From Acholoe squamosa (Eukaryota; Annelida; Polychaeta; Phyllodocida; Polynoidae): 64,000 nt of DNA. Below, piece by piece: positions 12,444-24,228 of this stretch; the stretch's first letter is position 1; each line of letters starts with the position of its first letter. The notes under the pieces are model-generated. The model saw only the letters and a list, made by a program, of their open reading frames with translations, made no database searches and was not told the origin of the DNA. The translations under genes were made by a program, and so were the position numbers. The DNA lies in NCBI GenBank assembly GCA_949317995.1, contig OX439037.1:22627182-22691181 (forward strand), written 5' to 3'.

Positions 12444-12995
12444 TAATAGTGTATGTTTTTGGTCTTCCTTTTGCCGCCGTTCTAACAAAAAAATTAATGA
12501 TGATGATTAGCGACTTTTACATAAATTGTCCCTTTACAATTTTTTTTTTTTAAATCTCTGGTTCTTCACTTCTTCCATAGAGATAAAACCGATCCCTTGC
12601 TTGTTTCTTTGCGATCTTCAGAGAGAAAAGAAAACTTGAAATGTTCAATTCCAGGAAATAGATAACACCTGAGCATATGACGTGGTATTTCCCCACTTAG
12701 ACTATTCGATATACGCAGAATGTCGATAGGGCAGGAGTGTGAGATACTCGGATGAGATATCATTGTGCAAGCTACCCAGGTTCAGAGGATGTATTTTTTT
12801 CACAAGATGCTACGTCAGAACAACATGATTGTGCTTGGTAGTGGAGGAGGGGTTAAGTATTTCCAAAGATTGACTGCTGTGCTTATTGTTTCAGTTTCAT
12901 GTCTCGTGCGGAGTCTCGTGCCGTGGTTGGGCGCGTGGGTCTGAGTCAGGCTTAAGTGTGATAACAAAAAGATGAAACAGATTTGTAGAAAAAAT

Positions 12996-13004
12996 GTCGT
13001 CTGC
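12996..13004 (-). promoter_or_regulatory. GCAGACGAC motif, copy 1
   Basis: GTCGTCTGC on the plus strand; the minus reading is AAAGCAGACGACATTTT. One of eight exact copies in the window. Confidence 0.4.
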
Positions 13005-15477
13005 TTTGCCACCTACACAAACACATATAAAAGCCCGTCCTTCTCAAAGCCGAGGACAAGTCTTTGTGTCCCAAGTTTGTATCTTATGCTGAAAACTTGG
13101 ATTGAATAGAACCGTTGTTGATGTTGAACCCCCTAAGGCCCACATAATGCATTTAAAAATGCACCTTGATGCGTGTCACTGCAGCCATGGTGAGCAATTC
13201 GTTAGCGATGCATCCCTGTAACATGCCAAACCCCAAGGAATTGCATCGATCCTGAAAGGTAGAGGTGAGAATGATCATGGTCCTGGCAAGTTACTCGCCA
13301 GTCCAGTGAGTTGCATTCATGTATCATGGGGGACAACATGACTGAAGTGTTAATGAAATCATCTCAACTGGTGGCAGGTGACTCGTAGATGGGACTCGCC
13401 CTGTAACTTCCTTCTATGGGTGTGTGATCACATTCATATCAGCAGCCACACAGAATAATAAATCAAGAAAAAATAATATAATGTTTCCCGTGTCCACGTG
13501 TGTATCGCCATTTCTGTCTGGCTAAATGTTAGTCAGCTCGACCAGGTGATGGCCATGTAAGGGTGGCACCCAGGACAGGGTAAGTCCCTCCAATCAAGTC
13601 ATTCAAAAAGCACCGTCACTACGCCCTGACTCCACTATTGGTACCTTTGCGATGTCCTCTTACATTATGTTCTCCATATTTAGTATCATAGTGTCAGTAG
13701 ACGGGTACTGAATGACCCCGCTGAATGATATGACTGCAAGGCACAAAGTAGCGTAGCGAGTTAGTGTCCAACGAGTTCGGCACCGGCGAGTTGCTCTCTA
13801 GGCCTTACTACATGTGAGAGGCATACCCCCGGGGGCATACCCTCATCCATTACGAGGGCAACCGACAAATAATGTTGAAAACTCACGGAGATAATCTGAT
13901 AATGTTCTAATAGTAATTCTGGTGATATTTTTATCATTACATGTATAGTATTATGTCAAAACTCCACATTGTCAGAGATTTAATTAACACCTACAATAAC
14001 TGACATACTGCCGTGGATGACTGTCACAGTATATAGACACATCAAAGTTGGCCTACTATAATTATATAGATCTAGTTTGCATATGAATTCCAGTGTAGTC
14101 TTACGAAATTTGGTGCTGACCAAGCCTTCTATGGATGAATGGTGTGACGTCAATGTAAATGTAGGCTATTGGAGCCAAAGTTTTAATCAAAGCTGTAAAG
14201 TCACTAGCCTGAGCTATAATGAAAGGATGTAAGATGCTGGTCTGAGCCGGCTCACCATGCCAAAATAAGAGGCGTTGCAACTACACGTAGATAGTGTTTG
14301 TATCATTAGTTCTGCAACCCTATAAATCTCCCCCAAGATTGCAGGGCAAAAGTGACATGTCCAGCCAAGGTACCTTGGAGCTGTGCCATAGAGAGGGGAG
14401 ACTCTGAGAGACGATGGGAGTGTAACTGGGGGGTGACCAATGAGTGGCCAGTGCGGGAGGGATGTTTAACCCCCGGTTAACCTTTAATTAATGTATTAAT
14501 CCGCAATCAGCATCTTATCATATTGAGCGTGAGTGCTTAGGGGTGCCCAGTGACCATGTTCCCACGCAGGTAGCCGAGCACGTGCCCAGCACGTCAAGAG
14601 GCCATCACAGTTGGGCCTGAGGCCGCCCAAGATGGCCGACCCCAAACTCCAAATTACATCTCACCGCTTCGAGACTGTCATGGAATCCCAATCATGTGAG
14701 GGGTTCTGACCATGACCACACTTCCATCTAAAGAAAAATTATTCAATGGGAAGAAGATGACACCTTGGTGGTAAATAATTAACAATTCTCTCAATTGGTT
14801 AGTAGATAACAATACTGCCCAGAGCCTCACAGTAAAACATCAGGACTTAGTCATATTTGATTTTGGACGGAACAGAAAACTTATATTAGCACCTGTGGGG
14901 TCTCAACCATCGCCGGAAGTATGTACAATGTATCAACATGCAAATTGCAATGCAGGGCATGTAATCTGGGCATTGCCATTTTTAAAGCAGCCTATGCGGG
15001 CAGGGCAGAGTGCAGAGATGCGTCCTGAAGTTGCCAATTATTCATTGGCAAACCCCGTGGCAAACCCAGTTGAAACTTTTAATGTCATTTTTGGCGGGCA
15101 AGGATGATGAGGTCGTCCGCTTATTAGTGATTGCCTTTGGCGTCCCGCGCATGAGCAGTAGGCTAACCGCTCGAGGCTATTATTAGGTGCATCTTCTACT
15201 CTCAACCATGCATGACACACGTAATAAAAAGATGCTTTGTGGAAACTGACAAAACCAAAGTTTGGGAAAGTTTCCCTTCAAACATTATCAATATTTGATT
15301 GACGGTCGTGGTTATGATGCGCCTCAAAAATCAGAAGATGATAGAGGCAATTTGCATACATCAGGCAACCAATATGATTGATATGACTGTTTGGGATAAA
15401 TACTCCATATGGAAAGGAGTGAGAAATGAAGATAAACACTGTCCAGGAAAACCCTCCTTTTTCGCACCTTATTCCGC
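13005..15477. other. Intergenic, no gene seen
   Basis: Contains one copy of the palindromic CGAGT/ACTCG repeat family at about 13283-13300 with flanking decayed arms (13150-13330). Otherwise it looks like unique sequence. The open frame at 14895-15107 has no recognisable domain. Confidence 0.5.
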
Positions 15478-15593
15478 TCCTTCCTTCCTTCCTTCCTTCC
15501 TTCCTTCCTTCCTTCCTTCCTTCCTTGTCTGTCTGTCTGTCTGTCTGCCTCTGCCTCTGTCTGTCTGTCTGTCTCTGCCTCTGTCTGTCTGTC

Positions 15594-15660
<67 letters not shown>

Positions 15661-15692
15661 CTGATACCCTCTCTCTGTCTTTGTCTCTCTCA
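15478..15692 (+). repeat. (CCTT)n-(CTGT)n-(CTAT)n compound microsatellite
   Basis: Runs of TTCC, then TGTC, CTCTGC and ATCT units. Reading frames through it are repeat translations (PSFLPSFL, YLSIYLSI). Confidence 0.97.
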
Positions 15693-16969
15693 CTCTCTCT
15701 TCAATAAACCTCTTTCTTTTCAGACTGTACCAATGTATATTTGACTGTCTCATCACGATCATTCTCTTAAAACGTCAAAATCGAACATTTGGTACGTGAG
15801 CTACTAGTATTACTCATTCTGGCCTGCTGTTATCTAGGGTTAATAAAGAAAACCACAACTCCAGGTAGGGGGAGATGCTGAATACATATTTTAGTCAAAC
15901 TCTTCAGAAGATCTCTATTGACACCATCTGCTGTTTCCCGTTACGTACTTACCATCAACCACTACGCAATCTGTCAGAGGAATGATCAGTTAACATCTTA
16001 ACTGTCCCCAACAGCTTCCTATTGATAAGAGATATCCTGAGTCATTCATTAGGCAATTCTACCAAAGTCACCAAAGCAGTTGGGACAATATGTAAAAGGG
16101 GAAAACATCTCTCTGGAAAGTGACTAAAACCACAGCTGATTTATTGAATGGGCGCTAAGAAAGGGTTTTTTGACAGTATATTTTTTATTGCTGACAGGTA
16201 AATAACCTTCGGGTAGAGAAGTAACCACAGGAAAAGAAATGGAGCTTCCTCAACAGATGGCCTAAGCTGTATGCATCATCACCTTTATGTTAAGACGCTA
16301 ACTATGTTTTAAATAGTACAAAGATGTTGAGTATATTCCCTAAGAATTAGTTCATGTCACTTAATTTATGTTATACCAATTATAGCTGTCATTACCAGAA
16401 ACTGATCATAGGCTACTGGCAATTTTAACTGTTATCCTTGCGTGCCGTATTTTGTTGTGTGCCAGTTGGTATTGCATTTTTATATGTATGCCTCTAACTT
16501 CCAAGATGAGTATACTTTGTTCGAGGCTTCCACTTTGCAGGCCTCCCATAACAAGCCTTACACAGTACTGTGAAACACTACAGAACAAGGGCTCAGGTGC
16601 AAAAGAAATAAGACATCACCTGTCTGAACATAGATGCAATTTTACACTAAACAAATATTTTTATTCTGATAATGTAACAGGACCCCTTTGCCACCCAAAG
16701 ATGAGAGGTATAGAATCAGATAGCCCCACTCTGCCACCCCTACAGCAGTCACATAGTGCCTTATTGTATTGCACTTTGTGGTCACAAGTTGCAACATGAG
16801 TCTCACACTCACAGAAAATTGATAGTTTGAGGGGCAGCCCCTACCCTGGACATATGTTGTGGGGCATTATGTAGTCATATACAGTGGAGGACCAGGGACC
16901 ATCTGGAATGGACAGAAGATTATTTGTGAGCAGTCATGCAGAAAGGACAATCCGCATGGGAGCCTATAA

Positions 16970-17379
16970 GGCCAAAAAAAAAAAATAATTGTAAGTTTCC
17001 GGTAACATGGTACAAAAAGTTGAGGTAGGTAGGTCGGATTTTTATTTTTTTATTTTTTTTATTTTTTTGCTGACAAATATGTTGGCCGAAATATTGAGTT
17101 TTTTTATGATTGATAACGATCAATATTAGCTAGTATACCTTCCAAAATGTATAAAGCTTCAGTATAAATCTAGGGTTCCTTGCTTAGATGGAAGGGAAAT
17201 CTTAAGATACTAGAAATATGAAATGAATGTGAAAAATTATGAATAATATTGAAAAAATTATGAAAAAATATGAAAAATTTCTTCAAAAATTCTGAAAAAT
17301 TTCTTCAAAAATTCTGAGGTCGGCCCTGTTTGGCTGAGGTAGGTCGGGTTACCGGAAACCAACCTTTTTTTTTTTGGCC
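16970..17379. mobile_element. 410-bp MITE with poly-A/T inside the terminal repeats, TAA duplication
   Basis: The left end GGCCAAAAAAAAAAA is followed by gtttccggtaac. The inverted right end reads GGCCAAAAAAAAAAAGG then tttccggtaac. Flanked by TAA at 16967-16969 and 17380-17382. It carries direct repeats of TGAAAAATTTCTTCAAAAAT near 17270-17320. TAA fits a Harbinger-like target; the family is not recognised. Confidence 0.7.
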
Positions 17380-17646
17380 TAAGTCTTCTTTTCTCTTTGG
17401 TTGCTCACACTATTTTGACAATGATCCATCCTCTTTCCAGACCAAGCAGCCAAGTAGAATAGGTGATCCGCACACACATGCACAACGCATGCTTTTCTAT
17501 TTGCTGTTCACACTTACAAACCGTTCAGGTTACACTCTGCCCATTGTGATTATGATACTGGAGTAGAGGAGTTACAATAGGGTGTATAAATGACGCATGT
17601 GTTAACACAGTCGTGAAGACAGAAGGTGATGTCGAATTTGTAATGG

Positions 17647-17703
17647 AAAACCTCCGTGGACCTGGAGGATTTGCGGCAAATCCTCCTGGTCCAAGGAGGT
17701 TTT
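17647..17703. repeat. 57-bp near-perfect palindrome (hairpin)
   Basis: Two 28-base arms around one base at 17675; 26 of 28 positions pair. Each arm begins AAAACCTCC. There is almost no loop, so it is unlikely to be a normal microRNA precursor; a collapsed MITE or cruciform-forming site is likelier. Confidence 0.8.
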
Positions 17704-17875
17704 CTGACTTATACTCCATCCACAGAATTTCATATACCAGTAAAACCATGAATATAAGCACATTTTGGCATAAACTGTAGAGGCCTAGAAGAGGATTTGA
17801 ATCTACTACACTGGCTGTGATACAAAGCTATGATAGATAATTATTATGGTCTTCCAGGCTACAACCACTAGGAAA

Positions 17876-17947
17876 ATCTCAATAGTATAGTGGTTAGCAT
17901 GTTTGACTTTGAATGTAAGCATGTGGGTTCAAGACTGCATGGGGAAT
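17876..17947 (+). repeat. tRNA-like sequence, Gln(TTG)-like, probable SINE head
   Basis: A box TAGTATAGTGG at 17883-17893, GACTTTGAAT around a TTG anticodon position, and B box GGTTCAAGACT at 17926-17936. The anticodon stem and acceptor stem pair poorly, so a pseudogene or SINE head is likelier than a working tRNA. Confidence 0.6.
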
Positions 17948-18095
17948 ACAAGGTAAAAGGGGTCTCTGTAAAGGCCCTCCCTGATCCCCTTTTATCTCGT
18001 AGGCATTCAGGGGCTATTCATCATATATGTAATACATTATTTTCAGAATTTGTTGCAAAAATGATAGTGGCCAACTGAGAACAAAAAAAAAAAAT

Positions 18096-18168
18096 CACCA
18101 GAGGGGTTTGAACCTGTGTGGTCTATAGCTGTAGTCCCAGGCCTTAACCCCTACACTACATTGACTAG
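18096..18168 (-). repeat. tRNA-like sequence (minus), probable SINE head
   Basis: On the minus strand the A-box region TAGTGTAGGGGTTA (18145-18158) is followed by B box GGTTCAAACCC (18104-18114). It lies 150 bases from, and inverted to, the tRNA-like unit at 17876. Confidence 0.55.
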
Positions 18169-18269
18169 TCAAACCTTCCAAGTGAAATTACCTTGTTTAT
18201 CTATAGTCTATCATTCAGTCATAGTAGTAACAAATTGCCCTTCAGTAGATGTTCTAACACTCATTTTAG

Positions 18270-18386
18270 GGAGGTTTAGCAAGCACTGCGTGGGCAATAT
18301 AACGCAGACGTGCATCATACCTACAGCACTGGTACGTCTGTGTGAAACCAGAAAAAGGTGATGTACTTCGTGCTTGCTAAACCTCC
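18270..18386. mobile_element. 117-bp small inverted-repeat element
   Basis: GGAGGTTTAGCAAGCAC at the left end is matched by inverted GTGCTTGCTAAACCTCC at the right end. Target duplication is unclear. A tRNA-like unit begins about 15 bases further on. Confidence 0.6.
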
Positions 18387-18401
18387 ATATTATCAGCTAA
18401 G

Positions 18402-18478
18402 GACTCATGGAGTAATGGTTAGTACGTGGGACTCTAGATCCCAGCACTGACTGGTGTGTGGGTAGGAATCCCATATGG
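18402..18478 (+). repeat. Degenerate tRNA-like sequence
   Basis: A-box-like TGGAGTAATGGTTAG and B-box-like GGTAGGAATCC at tRNA spacing. Too degenerate to be a functional tRNA. Confidence 0.4.
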
Positions 18479-18519
18479 GGCAGCATTTTCTCAAGAATTG
18501 CATCTGCCCTTCAAAAATT

Positions 18520-18643
18520 ACCTAATTCATAAAACCTCCTGCTACGCTTGGCGTGGTTCACAAAACCTCCTCCCAGACCTGACCCAATTCACAAAACCTC
18601 CTGCTAGATCTGACCTAATTCGTAAAACCTCCTACTGGCCACC
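18520..18643 (+). repeat. 31-bp tandem repeat, 4 copies
   Basis: AAAACCTCC starts at 18531, 18562, 18593 and 18624, an exact 31-base period. Spacer parts such as TGACCTAATTC recur too. Confidence 0.85.
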
Positions 18644-21600
18644 ATACTGTAGAATGTGGAAATAAACCTACAGTAGGAACAATAGGGTGCACAGCCAGGT
18701 GGAGTATAAATGATATTTATGTACTCCAAATTAAACCCTTAGGGGGTGCACAGTCACATTTTTATCGTACAGCTTGGTGTATGCCACCATCTTTCCTCAG
18801 AGGGCAGGGACGTCTTTGGTTGCCACAGACCAGGGTAGATTCACTATGAGTTGGGCATAATTATACTCTGAGTCAGACGTTTTTCTTAAGGGCCTGCAGT
18901 TTTGCATTTTATATATGCTAAGCCCTCTTGTTTGCAACATTTTTGTCTTTTTAGTTCCAACCCGTGGAGAATCTACCCTAGTGGGACTCATCCCAAAAGA
19001 GGGAAAAGTCTAAGAAATCTAGGGACATTTTTCCCCTATTGTGTATCACCATTATTACCCACACCGGTCTGGAGTAGACACATTAACACCTTATTGCAAT
19101 AGGAGTAGCTTCTCAGACAAAGCAATGAAACCAAGGGCCTAAGACCTTGTTGTCCTGGAGGCGTTGGCAGGTGTGTCGCACAGGTAGGATGACAGGTGAG
19201 AGACAGGTGAGTGACCACAGACACACGTGTCTGGATCCCACCATGGCACGGGCCGCACACAACGCCAGGTGGGGATCCTTTTGATCCTCTGTGGATCCCC
19301 AGGTGGGACCCCTACCTGTCTCCTCACGCCCCACACCTGTCCAAACACCTCCTGTCTCCTCCTCATGCTAACACCCCCTATATATATGGTGTATACATCT
19401 TCAGCACAGGTACATGGGGCTCAACCCTGTAAGGGCAGCATGGTGCTTTAACCCTTAATGGACCGCATAGTGTATTGATGTATATATGTCCATTTGTCAT
19501 TGGTGTAGCCTTGCTGCGCAAAAGTGCTGCTTTTTCACTTTATGCTGACACTTCGAAATTGATTTGAGGCATCATCCTACATTTAAAGTTTAACATACAC
19601 TGTCCCTTGTGAATGGTGCAACCAGGATTCATGGAGCCCCATCTACTCACGTTGCTGTATTGATGTATCATGTAAATCTTATGGGGCTGATAAACCCCTG
19701 ATAAACTCGTTAGGTGTAATCACGTTGAACTCTAGTGCACCATGTCGTAGTTAGAGGTTTAGAGGGGGACATGTGGATGGGTGGACTGCTGCGTGCTCGT
19801 TGGGCCAGAACGACTGAGGTACAGTTACTGGTATAGAAAAGGAACCCAAAATAAAAGAAATCTGGACTTTTTTAACTTGTTTTTCTTCATGGTAGAGGGT
19901 CAACACAACAGACTTCTGCCACAAAAGTGACAGTGCCAGAAGCATTATCTTTGTCTGCGTCACATTATGGGAGTGATTCAAGGTTATGCTCTATTGTCGT
20001 TTTTTTAAGAGTGAAAAAAATATAATTACATAAAGTAAACCAATTATAATTGTAACAAATGTGCAGATATTGTAAAATACATACACATTCAAAAAGATGA
20101 AATGTCACAATACTACCTTTAGTGTATTTTATTTCAGCACCAGGTTCCTTACTTCTGACACAAACACACATGTACACACCCAACCAATATTTACAGGTGA
20201 ATGTGAGTTTTTGTGATAAAAACACTAGCTATACAAAGTGCATTCCTCTAATATTTAACATCTACTGCAGCTCATGTTACCCAAATGTTTTGCCTCTCTT
20301 TCCAAATGAAGACTGAAGTAGGATGTGCACTGTTTGTAGAAGGATTTGCTGTCGATTTGTTGCACAAGTAAGAGATCCGCCTATTTCTTTGTGTGCCATC
20401 TGTGCTCACCATTTACATCTTAAACCTTTGCCCCCCCCCCTCAGGTCATGTTTGTCTCCTTATAAAACTAAGATTAAAGATATGCTAAATTCGCTTTTCC
20501 CCAGGATTAAACAACAAATTCACTTGTGGTATAAAATTGGGATACTGACTCCTTCTAGGATATTGACTGCATCAAGTATTTAGCATGACCAAGTACAATA
20601 GAGAATCAATAGCGCTTTTAGCGATTCTTATTGATGGTACATATTTTTGGCTTTCATCATATACATACTGCGAAAAGGGTGTTTAGATTTTAAACAACTT
20701 TCGGTCTAAACATGTTTGAAGTTTGAGTACACACACTGAAAAAAGTCTTTCTGTCAAAGTGACATGTATACCCCTGTCAACTTGATTTGACACAGAGAGC
20801 ACACATCATTGGGACATGTGCACATATGTCACCATGACAACTGTAGCACACAGTAATACTCATATGATTTGACATGCCTTAAAATGCCATGTCATCTGTG
20901 AGTTGACTAGGGTCACAGCCATGTCGAAGGCACTTGACATATGATGGTTTGACATACATAATTGTTCTAGGATATTCCACTAGATGGGGCAAACAACCAT
21001 TTTGGTACCAGGATTAATCACTACCAAGAGGTACTACCGACACTTGAGACATTTGATGTATCTGCATCATTTTGTTTTCATGAAGAATAGATCACTAATG
21101 TCTGTAAATACTATCAACGAATGGTAGTGAATTCTATGTCATTGTTAAATTTGGATTTGTTATTGAATATCAAAATAGACACCCACAATCCTGAATTCTT
21201 CACCTTGTGTTTGGGTCAGCAAAAATACCAAAAGATTGTATGCTAACCCACAGTCTATAATCTCAGTATCTTCATTACATGGAGACAGATGGCATCGCCA
21301 TGCACCTCCCTGTCCTTGTCTTATGGACTGCATAGAGATCCCCAGTCAAGTAGAAGTTCTGTAGATAGGAAAAAGTGCCTTTGTGTTACAGGGCTGTGGG
21401 ATTATGATAATTATCCCCTGCCTTCTATTATAGGCCTGCCTTGATTGAACCATCAGTACATAGCTATTGACTGCTCTTGACCCTTGACCCTTACATAATT
21501 GTCTCACAGTATTACCTAGCACTCAGGTGAATGGATCAGAAATATGTGACATGTCTTCATTACGCATGTCAAGTGGAGTTGATGAACCAAATATGAGAGC

Positions 21601-22150
21601 GTCGACCTCCTTCGACATGCCTTTATACATGTCATGTGGGAGACAAATTGTGACCTGTGCAGTATGACATTGTGTCAAAGCGATCAGTGTTCTTCTCTGT
21701 GTGCAGTTTGGTTTATCAAACTTTGATTTTAAGTAAGATATCTGTTTAGAATTGATAGTGATATGTTCTGAACGTTTTCGGGGTGCAAATTCATTTGATA
21801 TTATATCAAAACATTAAAAGATTTTGGTTGTAAAAGCAACCAAAACTAGGCAGTAGTCCATAGGGCTGCGGTCTATCTACCAAAATACTACTGTTTGGGT
21901 GAATCCTTTTGCATCTAAAAAATAGGAACGTTTGTAATAGGAATATTTTGACAATGAAATGATATTCAGAATATCCTGAAAAAGCTAGAGAAGACAGGTT
22001 TAAGACAACCTGTCATATTTTCTTCAGTGTTTAGAAGTGAAAATTAGCCTTCCTTTTAATATCGAGATCTTGCTCGTTGTAGACCTGTTCGTGAATATAA
22101 ATTCCAAGCATATGATTTGCTGGGACCCTTCCACATGCCATCTAAGACTG
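18644..22150. other. Intergenic, no gene seen
   Basis: Short open frames overlap on both strands at 18.9-19.45 kb without domains. At 20700-21720 the words GACATG/CATGTC recur about a dozen times, denser toward both ends (see findings). A poly-C run lies at 20433-20442. Confidence 0.45.
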
Positions 22151-22152
22151 TA

Positions 22153-23678
22153 CCCAGCAAATTGTCGGGACTCCTCATCACCCTGTATGAAGTGGCTCAG
22201 ACATGTTGCTAGATGGAACACTACATCGCTATAGCACCAGGAATAGCCATAGTGGTGATCACATGGCCTCACCTCAGATGGTGAGGATGGTGATCACTCA
22301 GACTCGCCAGGGATGGCGACAAGGGTGATCACTCACCTCGCTAGATGAATCGCGCACCTCATCATAGCGCATGTTCACCACAGTTGGTGAGGATTGTGAT
22401 CACTCACACTCACCAAGGATGGTGACACGGGTGATCACTCACCTCGCTAGATGAAATGCATGGCTCATGATAGCACAGATTCACCACAGATGGCGAGGAT
22501 CATGATCACCCACACTCACCAGGGATGGCGATGCGAGTGATCAATCACCTCGCTAGATGAAACGCACATCTCGTGATAGTGCGCATTCACCAGGGTTGGC
22601 AAGGATTATAATCACTCACACTCACCAGGGATGGCAACATGGGTGATCACTCACCTTGCTAGATGAAATGCGCACCATGTCATAGCACAGGTTCACCATG
22701 GATGGTTAGTGTGGTGATCACTCAGACTCACCAGTGATGGTGACACTGGTGATCACTCACCTCAATAGATGAAAAGGTTATGATCACAGAGACAACATCG
22801 ACATTGGTAATCATGCAGCCTCACATCTGCCAGATCAAAGGATGTTTTGCCAGAAAAGGTATTGCCATATGTATTTTCCCTCTAACCACAGAAAAGGTGT
22901 TCATGTATTTCCCTATGTATTTTTCCTCTAACCAGAGAAAAGGTGTTTATGGATGGTTGTTTTCATTTTAGAGATACCTCTATCTAAATTCAATTGATAT
23001 TTTCTCTATTTAGTCTTGTTTGTTTCAACTCGGAAGTATTACATGGGAATCAGTGTGAAGCAAAGCATATTAATTTTGATACTTATGGGACTTATTCATG
23101 CCCACACTTCCTAGATAGGCCACATGTTGAACAGTGCTGCTGTCTCAATAACTTTGGCAATGGTGGTGATAAGTTACCATTCTGAGTGAGATTTCACAGT
23201 GAGTGACAGATCATGACGCAATGAGTGAGATCCATGTTGACGATGGTGGTGATAAGCCACCATCCTCAGAGAGCATTGACTGGGAGTGACACAAATTCAA
23301 GCATTGAGTGAGACCAATGTTGGCAATGGTGGTGATAAGTTGCTATTTTGGGAGAGAGTTGATGGCAGTTGCACATACTCACGCAGCGAGTGAGATCCTT
23401 GTTAGCGATGGCGGTGATAAGTTGCCATTCTGAATTTTATGATAAACTAGGAGTGACACAAACTCATGCAGTGTGTGAGATCATGTTGGTGATGGTGGTG
23501 ATAAGGCACCATGCTTTGTTAGGGATGACAAGGGGTGGCACATACTCACATGGTGAGTGAAATCCATCTTGGTGGCTGTTGTGATAAAGCGCCATGCAAT
23601 GTGAGACTGACACACAGTGGCAAAAAGGAGTCACCAATGATGACCAATCATGGTGACAGATGACGACAATTTGCTGGG
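22153..23678. mobile_element. Dual-minisatellite DNA transposon, copy 1 (1526 bp)
   Basis: Starts CCCAGCAAATTGTCG and ends CGACAATTTGCTGGG, exact inverted repeats, flanked by TA at 22151-22152 and 23679-23680. The left arm (about 22250-22770) is a minisatellite with starts at 22374, 22480, 22586 and 22692, an exact 106-base period, rich in ATGGCGA and the palindrome GTGATCAC. A conserved non-repetitive middle follows (about 22770-23160). The right arm carries inverted ATGGCGAC-type units. No transposase frame was seen. It is the most diverged of the three copies. Confidence 0.85.
22250..22770 (+). repeat. 106-bp minisatellite, left arm of transposon copy 1
   Basis: About five units; each holds TTCACC, a GTGATCACTCAC palindrome, ATGGTGACA or ATGGCGACA, a second GTGATCACTCACC, then CGCTAGATGAAA. 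Confidence 0.9.
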
Positions 23679-24158
23679 TAGTAACTACCTTTTTAATAGG
23701 TTTCTGTAAAAGCCACATAAAACGATAGGTGAGTGTGTAAAGTAGTGTGAAGTGATGTCATGTGCCAATTTTCAATTGGCAAGTGTTATAACAGGAGTGG
23801 GACCTCAAGAAACCTAATCATTCTTTTTACAATAAAAGCTGCATGTGAGCAAAGGACAGGTGAGTGTATAATATCATATTGACGTCAGTAGCCAATTTGG
23901 AAATTGGCAAATCTCATAGCATAAGTGAGTACAAGGTTTCTAATCATTCTGTTATGCAACAAAAAGTGATCCATGAGCAGACTAGGACACCAGCATCAAT
24001 GATGATGAATGAGGTAATTTAGAGGTTTCATCAGTTTTGTAACACAAATGCTTCCATTCATTTAAAATTGATGATTGTAGTATACCTCAGTCCTACAACT
24101 TCTGGAAAGCTGGCAGTGCATTCTTACATTCATGCATCGTACTACATCTGCTGTCAAA

Positions 24159-24160
<2 letters not shown>

Positions 24161-24227
<67 letters not shown>
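24161..24227 (+). repeat. (AT)n microsatellite
   Basis: Uninterrupted AT dinucleotides, about 33 units. Confidence 0.98.

Positions 24228-24228
<1 letters not shown>

Noticed and set aside
15299-15707. Frames with PSFL and LSIY repeats
   Set aside because: CCTT/CTGT/CTAT microsatellite translations.
17647-17703. MicroRNA precursor
   Set aside because: The arms meet with a one-base loop, unlike a microRNA hairpin.
17876-17947. Functional tRNA-Gln gene
   Set aside because: A and B boxes are good but the acceptor and anticodon stems do not pair well; nearby tRNA-like fossils favour a SINE origin.
22250-22770. Regularly spaced palindromic repeats resembling a CRISPR array
   Set aside because: Eukaryotic setting; the intervening sequence is itself repeated, so it is a minisatellite inside a transposon.
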